Assembly (NCBI GenBank): GCA_021298215.1
Contig: JAJTEE010000003.1
Coordinates: 124,001 to 188,000 of the forward strand
Reading direction: 5' to 3'
Origin: Alphaproteobacteria bacterium
GTDB taxonomy: Bacteria; Pseudomonadota; Alphaproteobacteria; Paracaedibacterales; CAITNM01
Length of the DNA: 64,000 nucleotides
The position numbers and the translations under genes are program-made. Below, piece after piece: positions 59,814-64,000 of the stretch. The notes beneath the pieces were generated by a model. That model was not told where the DNA came from and did no database searches. It worked only from the letters and a program-made list of their open reading frames with translations. How positions within the stretch are numbered: the stretch's first letter is position 1; the number at the start of each line of letters is the position of its first letter.

Positions 59814-60713
59814 ATGCCTTTTTTCAAAAATATTCTTCACATATTAGTTTTATTTTTAATAACTCAAGGAATTATTACTGCTGCATCTAATTCTAAAGAA
59901 GGAGATCCTTCTGCAGTTCAAATTCAGATAGATATACCAGAATCTTTAAAAACTAAGCTAGCCGGATTAGAATTTTCAATAGATAATTATAAAAACATAG
60001 TAGTTATTCTTAAATCTCCAATCCCTGAAAAGATTAGTCAACTGCGAGAAGTAATAACTGAAATGGCAGCGTCCTATAAGAATTATGGATTATATGTATA
60101 CGTTCCTGTTACTTGTGGAGAATTTTCTGATCAATTAAAGCAATTAGGCTTTGATTTATATGACCTTGATAAAGAAGCTAATTTATTAATATACCTTTAT
60201 CGAAATGGTCGAGATATTCCAGAACTTAATTATGCTTATACAGCAGCAGGCACATTCTTGGTGCGTACTAATCCAAAAACCCATGAGAAAGAAATTTTAG
60301 TTATTAATGAACCACAAAAAAATATAGCCAATATTGTTTGTGGAATTTCAGAAAAAGGGGAATCTCCTCAAGAAACTGCGGAAAGAGAAGTTCGCGAAGA
60401 AGTTGGTATTAATATCGATAAGAAAAAATTGAAATTAATAGCTCTTTTCCATACAGTCCGAACTGATAAAAAAAGTTGTGTAGAGTATTTATATGTTTGT
60501 GATGAGTTTGAGGGGGAGCCGCGAGTCGATGGCAAAGGAGTCAAGGATTGCGCATGGATCTCAGTTTCAGAAATTCTCAAAGAAGATTGTGTTATTTTTG
60601 GAAAGCCTTTCTATAGTTTATGGAGACAAGTATTTAAAAATGAATTTAAAGATCAATATGGAGTTGAAATAAAAGCGAGTAACGTTATATCTAAAGTTGC
60701 CTATCAATTTTAG
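59814..60713 (+). CDS. Exported pre-Nudix plus Nudix hydrolase
   Basis: 299 residues. Signal peptide (NILHILVLFLITQGIITAAS), then a domain of about 100 residues that matches the N-terminal 'pre-Nudix' domain of plant NUDX and animal NUDT6 proteins: DNYKNIVVILK, then YGLYVYVP, LGFDLYDLDKEANLLIYLY. A Nudix domain follows from residue 139. The Nudix box (177-199) is complete: GISEKGESPQETAEREVREE then VGI. Nudix enzymes cleave nucleoside diphosphates linked to another moiety; the substrate is not readable. An exported enzyme with a eukaryote-like layout suggests a host target. Confidence 0.85.
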   Translation: MPFFKNILHILVLFLITQGIITAASNSKEGDPSAVQIQIDIPESLKTKLAGLEFSIDNYKNIVVILKSPIPEKISQLREVITEMAASYKNYGLYVYVPVTCGEFSDQLKQLGFDLYDLDKEANLLIYLYRNGRDIPELNYAYTAAGTFLVRTNPKTHEKEILVINEPQKNIANIVCGISEKGESPQETAEREVREEVGINIDKKKLKLIALFHTVRTDKKSCVEYLYVCDEFEGEPRVDGKGVKDCAWISVSEILKEDCVIFGKPFYSLWRQVFKNEFKDQYGVEIKASNVISKVAYQF

Positions 60714-60760
60714 CTTGATAATTTAGTTAAGTTATTAAACTAGAAGTAGTGATCATGCCG

Positions 60761-60790
60761 TTGACACTCGATTATTTGCTGGGTTAGGAT
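60761..60790 (+). promoter_or_regulatory. Promoter of the second Nudix gene
   Basis: TTGACA (60761-60766), an 18-base spacer and TAGGAT (60785-60790), 58 bases from -35 to the ATG. Confidence 0.5.
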
Positions 60791-60818
60791 TTTCGAGCAT
60801 CTCCAATGTTTTTGAGTT

Positions 60819-61723
60819 ATGTCCTTTCCTAGGAATATACTTTTTGCCGTAATTACTTTGTTTGTAATGCAAGCCATTACGGCGAGTACATCTGTAGTCC
60901 GTGAAGGAGAATCATCAGAGCTTCAAGTTCAGGTTGTCCTTCCTGAATCACTTATGGAAAAACTTGAGGGGTTCGAATTTGTTTTAGATGCTTATAAAAA
61001 TATCGTCGTAAAACTTAAGGAGCCCTCAGCAAAAGAAGCAAGTAAACTTCAAAATGTTATTGAAGAAATGAAACGCTCTTACAAAAATTATGGGTTATAT
61101 GTAACCATTCCTGTCATTCAAGGCGAATTTGCAAACAAGTTAGAGCAATTGGGCTTTAAACTGCATGATGTTGATACGAATCAAAAAAGCTATTTTATCT
61201 TTATAGCAATGGGCGAGATATACCCGAACTGAACTATGCGTACACAGCAGCTGCGGTATACATAATACGGAAAAATCCTAAAACTTTAGAAAAAGAGCTG
61301 TTGGTTATTAACGAACCGCAAAAGGTTATCGCAAATATTATTGGTGGGATTTCGATTAAGGGTGAATCTCCTGAAGATACAGCATTGAGAGAGGTTCGAG
61401 AAGAAGTCGGGCTTAGCCTTGAGAAACAAAATCTTAAACTTGTTGCTGTTTTCCATACGGTGCGTTCTGACAACAAAAGCTGCATAGAATTTTTATATGT
61501 GTGTGATACTTTTACAGGTGAGCCTCGGGTAGATGGGGCAGAAGCGCTAGAATTTGCTTGGGTGCCTATGTCCCAAATTTTAAGTGATGATGATGCGAAA
61601 GTGTTTGGAAAATCTTTTCATAGCCTGTGGAAAAAAGCTTTGAAAGGAGCATTCAAACACCAAAAGAATGGCGTTAATCTAACGAAAACAAAAAAAGCGT
61701 ATCACGTTAATGACGTGGATTAA
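60819..61723 (+). pseudogene. Second exported pre-Nudix/Nudix gene, frameshifted
   Basis: A tandem paralogue of the 59814 gene. The first frame (60819-61232) has a signal peptide (ILFAVITLFVMQAITAS) and the pre-Nudix domain, ending HDVDTNQKSYFIFIAMG. The second frame (to 61723) continues with YLYSNGRDIPELNYAYTAAA and a complete Nudix box (GISIKGESPEDTALREVREE then VGL). Adding one A to the A6 run at 61183-61188 joins them as DTNQKKLFYLYSNG, with exactly the length of the paralogue's DKEANLLIYLYRNG. Both halves are well preserved, so the break is recent, recoded or an error. Confidence 0.8.
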
Positions 61724-61818
61724 TGAAAATTTTTTGTGAATTAAAATAATGGCTTGAATTTTTTTTTTAATTTTTTCTACAATTAATAATATTACATTTT
61801 TTTAGATAAATATTTTTC

Positions 61819-62706
61819 ATGAATTCGGGAATTTTTCTAGCTAGTTTATCTGGTGGTCTTTATGGAACACTTGGGCTCTTTGGCGTGTATTTGCTTAAAG
61901 AAGGACTCGAGTTAAACGAGTTTCTTTTTTGGAGATTTCTTTTAGCCGTCGCTATTTTATTGCCTTTTCTAAATAAAAAGCAGCAATGGAAAGATATCTT
62001 TTCCAAAAAAGGTTTAACGGCAATAGGAATTTCTTCTATTTTTTATGCAAGTTCAACCAGTTTCTATTTTTACGCTATAGAATATATTGGCAGTGGCCTA
62101 GCAATGGTTCTTTTTTATTGTTACCCCGTATTTGTTGTTCTTTTGGATTGGCTCCATGGGAAAAACAAACCAGGGCGAGAAACCATTAATGGACTAATTA
62201 TTGTGCTGTTGGGTACTTTATTGCTAAGTGATCCACGCCACTGGAATTTAAGTATTGAAGGTATTGGTTGGGGGCTTTTCTGCGCTTTTGGGTTTGGTGT
62301 GTATTTTTACGGATCACAACGAGCTGTTAAAAAGTTATCCGTTCTGAGCAGCACCTTTTGCATTTGCTTTGGTAACTTTTTAACATTCTCATTAATAATG
62401 CTTTGGAACGGCCATGTGTCGCTGCCAAAAACAGCATGGGCTCTGGGTAATATCGCAGGTCTTGCTATTCTATCCACAGTATTACCTATTTATCTTGTTT
62501 ATGTTGCTCTTAAAACAATTGATAGTACAAAAGCATCTGTTCTTTCCGTTTTTGAGCCAATTGTAACGATTATTCTCGGCATTATCTTTTTGCACGAAAC
62601 AATTTCACCCATTCAATATGCAGGTGTAATTGTCATTTTATTCGGTGTGTATATGGTTCAGCGCTGCAAAAAAGTCGTGGCTGCAATAGAGAGCTTACAA
62701 ATCTAA
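61819..62706 (+). CDS. EamA/DMT-superfamily transporter
   Basis: 295 residues with ten helices in two EamA repeats ([36 protein letters not shown]; second repeat [39 protein letters not shown]). It differs clearly from the one at 40539-41441. An export or exchange role for small metabolites is typical. It converges with sucB; their ends overlap by 12 bases. Confidence 0.88.
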   Translation: MNSGIFLASLSGGLYGTLGLFGVYLLKEGLELNEFLFWRFLLAVAILLPFLNKKQQWKDIFSKKGLTAIGISSIFYASSTSFYFYAIEYIGSGLAMVLFYCYPVFVVLLDWLHGKNKPGRETINGLIIVLLGTLLLSDPRHWNLSIEGIGWGLFCAFGFGVYFYGSQRAVKKLSVLSSTFCICFGNFLTFSLIMLWNGHVSLPKTAWALGNIAGLAILSTVLPIYLVYVALKTIDSTKASVLSVFEPIVTIILGIIFLHETISPIQYAGVIVILFGVYMVQRCKKVVAAIESLQI

Positions 62707-63795
62707 TAGGAAACGTCCTGGATTTTCCAAGCATTCTTTAATGGTTACCAAAAACGTTACGGCGTCTTTGCCATCAATTAATCGGTGGTCATAAGAAAGG
62801 GCGAGGTACATCATTGGCCTTACAACCACTTGTCCATTCAGGGCTATAGGGCGCTCTTGAATTTTGTGCATCCCCAGTATTGCTGATTGTGGAGGGTTAA
62901 TGATAGGCGTGCTTAATAGGGATCCAAAAACACCACCATTAGTGATAGTGAACGTACCGCCCGTCATTTCATCAATGGTAAGATTTCCATCACGAGCGCG
63001 AGTGCTCATTTCGGCAATAGATTTTTCAGCATCAGCAAGACTTAATTTATCTGCATCTCGGAGTATAGGAACGACTAAACCATTTGGTGTTGAAACGGCT
63101 ACGCCTATATCAACATATGTTTTTGTAACAATGTCCTGCCCATCTATGCAGCTATTTAAAATCGGCTGCTCTTTAAGTGCTTGTACACAAGCTTTCACAA
63201 AAAATGACATAAAACCTAACTTTATGTCATGCTTTTTCTCAAAAGCATCTTTGTATAAAGTGCGGAGTTGTATAATCGCGCTCATGTCTATTTCATTAAA
63301 TGTAGTCAGCATTGCTGCGGTGTTTTGTGCGCTTTTTAAACGTTCGGCAATGCGTTGCCTTAACATACTCATGGGAGCGCGGAGTTCTTCACGCTGAGTA
63401 TTCGTATTGAAATTTGCCTTTTTAGTTTTTGCGGAATTAATAAACTGGTTTACATTGCTTTGGCCATGACGAGTTTCCTCCACAATTTTTCTTGTTGAAA
63501 CTGGTTTTATTTTTTCGGCATTCATCTGAACCTCTTCAGTAGTTTTTTGAATTTTTCCAGGCGTAATTTTTGCAAGAATTTCCCCGATTTTCACATTGGT
63601 TCCTGGTTGGATTAAAGTTTTTGAAAGAGTACCATCTGCTGGAGCATACACTTCTAGCGTGACTTTATCAGTTTCAAGTTCAACTAAAGGAGTGTCAGCA
63701 GCAACTTCTTCCCCTGCATTTTTTAGCCATTTTCTCACTGTTGCTTCGGTAACCGATTCGCCTAATGCTGGAACACAAATATCAATATCTTTCAC
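62695..63795 (-). CDS. sucB: 2-oxoglutarate dehydrogenase E2, dihydrolipoyl succinyltransferase, without clear E3-binding domain
   Basis: 366 residues. A lipoyl domain (1-76) with the lipoyl lysine K44 in [10 protein letters not shown], a linker, then the catalytic acyltransferase domain (about 135-366), with the active histidine H337 and aspartate D341 in SYDHRLIDG. The peripheral subunit-binding domain normally between them, about 35 residues with a GTG-x-GR motif, is not found: the linker reads [18 protein letters not shown] and has no GTGxxGR. That explains the short length (usual size about 400). sucA lies three bases upstream. Confidence 0.93.
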   Translation of the reverse strand: MKDIDICVPALGESVTEATVRKWLKNAGEEVAADTPLVELETDKVTLEVYAPADGTLSKTLIQPGTNVKIGEILAKITPGKIQKTTEEVQMNAEKIKPVSTRKIVEETRHGQSNVNQFINSAKTKKANFNTNTQREELRAPMSMLRQRIAERLKSAQNTAAMLTTFNEIDMSAIIQLRTLYKDAFEKKHDIKLGFMSFFVKACVQALKEQPILNSCIDGQDIVTKTYVDIGVAVSTPNGLVVPILRDADKLSLADAEKSIAEMSTRARDGNLTIDEMTGGTFTITNGGVFGSLLSTPIINPPQSAILGMHKIQERPIALNGQVVVRPMMYLALSYDHRLIDGKDAVTFLVTIKECLENPGRFLLDL

Positions 63796-63798
63796 AAA

Positions 63799-64000
63799 TT
63801 ATCCTTCTAATGATCCAAATAAAGCATATTGAATCACTTCATTCTGCTCTTTTTCATGGCGGCCTGCAATTCCTGTTGCTGGTGCTGCAGCAGCCTTTCT
63901 TCCAGCATAATAGGGGCGGGTGTGCTTTTTGTTAGAACGTTTTAAAACATCTTCTAAGCGACGATCGATAAAATTCCATGCTCCCATATTTTGTGGCTCT
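63799..64000 (-). CDS. sucA: 2-oxoglutarate dehydrogenase E1, C-terminal end (cut by window edge)
   Basis: The last 66 residues of SucA. EPQNMGAWNFIDRRLE, then PYYAGRKAAAAPATGIA, HEKEQNEVIQYAL match the conserved C-terminus of OdhA/SucA, where MGAW and the AGR-AA-PATG segment contact the thiamine-enzyme core. The frame is open at the right edge. Confidence 0.93.
   Translation of the reverse strand, partial: EPQNMGAWNFIDRRLEDVLKRSNKKHTRPYYAGRKAAAAPATGIAGRHEKEQNEVIQYALFGSLEG

Overview
The window is an AT-rich bacterial chromosome segment with dense, often overlapping genes. Several markers point to an alphaproteobacterium: a CtaC-CtaD-CtaB cytochrome oxidase cluster followed by a CoxF-like small membrane protein, a DksA with only one cysteine left at each half of its zinc finger, adjacent sucA-sucB, an Ile2 tRNA with a CAT anticodon, and linked dapF/dapD/dapE. 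An unusually large share of the accessory genes carry signal peptides, and one gene closely resembles rickettsial phospholipase D. Together with visible gene decay this suggests an intracellular or host-associated lineage such as the Holosporales/Rickettsiales-type symbionts of protists. That placement is inference; there is no rRNA in the window to test it.

Layout. 1-5.4 kb: an MFS transporter (cut by the window edge), rmuC, an orphan PAAR-repeat protein, holB-crcB, and a frameshifted exported methyltransferase-like gene. 5.4-12 kb (minus strand): lon-clpX, rnc and an Uup-type ABC-F ATPase. 12-20.5 kb: mlaD, znuA, tRNA-Ile2, an exported trypsin-like protease, a host-attachment-family protein, a cysteine desulfurase with a signal peptide, and an Hsp20-MgtA pair. 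20.6-33.5 kb (plus strand): polA, a WG-repeat protein, hemW, tRNA-Gln, ppx, dapF-recJ-dapD-dapE, tRNA-Arg, and ftsE-ftsX with a DUF218 protein and a small lipoprotein. 33.5-42.6 kb: thrS, EVE-gpsA, cmk, a predicted exported Ulp1-like cysteine protease, rlmN and two transporters. 42.6-50.5 kb is the most accessory-like part: exported proteins of unknown role, dksA, an exported methyltransferase, a frameshifted sensor pseudokinase, an XRE regulator and a rickettsial-type PLD. 50.6-64 kb: mtaB-ftsY, an MHS-family transporter, the ctaC-ctaD-ctaB-coxF-amn operon, two tandem exported Nudix genes with eukaryote-like architecture (the second frameshifted), an EamA exporter, and sucB-sucA.

The most interesting signal is a scattered set of about 14 genes encoding proteins with signal peptides. 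Several have domains that are normally cytosolic or eukaryote-like: NifS/IscS, pre-Nudix plus Nudix, SAM methyltransferase, and a CE-clan (Ulp1/YopJ-like) protease, alongside a trypsin-like protease and PLD. The simplest reading is a host-directed secretome. Four accessory genes are broken by a single base or a single stop codon (near 5080, 46925, 54775 and 61185), while every housekeeping gene reads through. This suggests ongoing decay of this layer, phase-variable or recoded expression, or isolated sequence errors.
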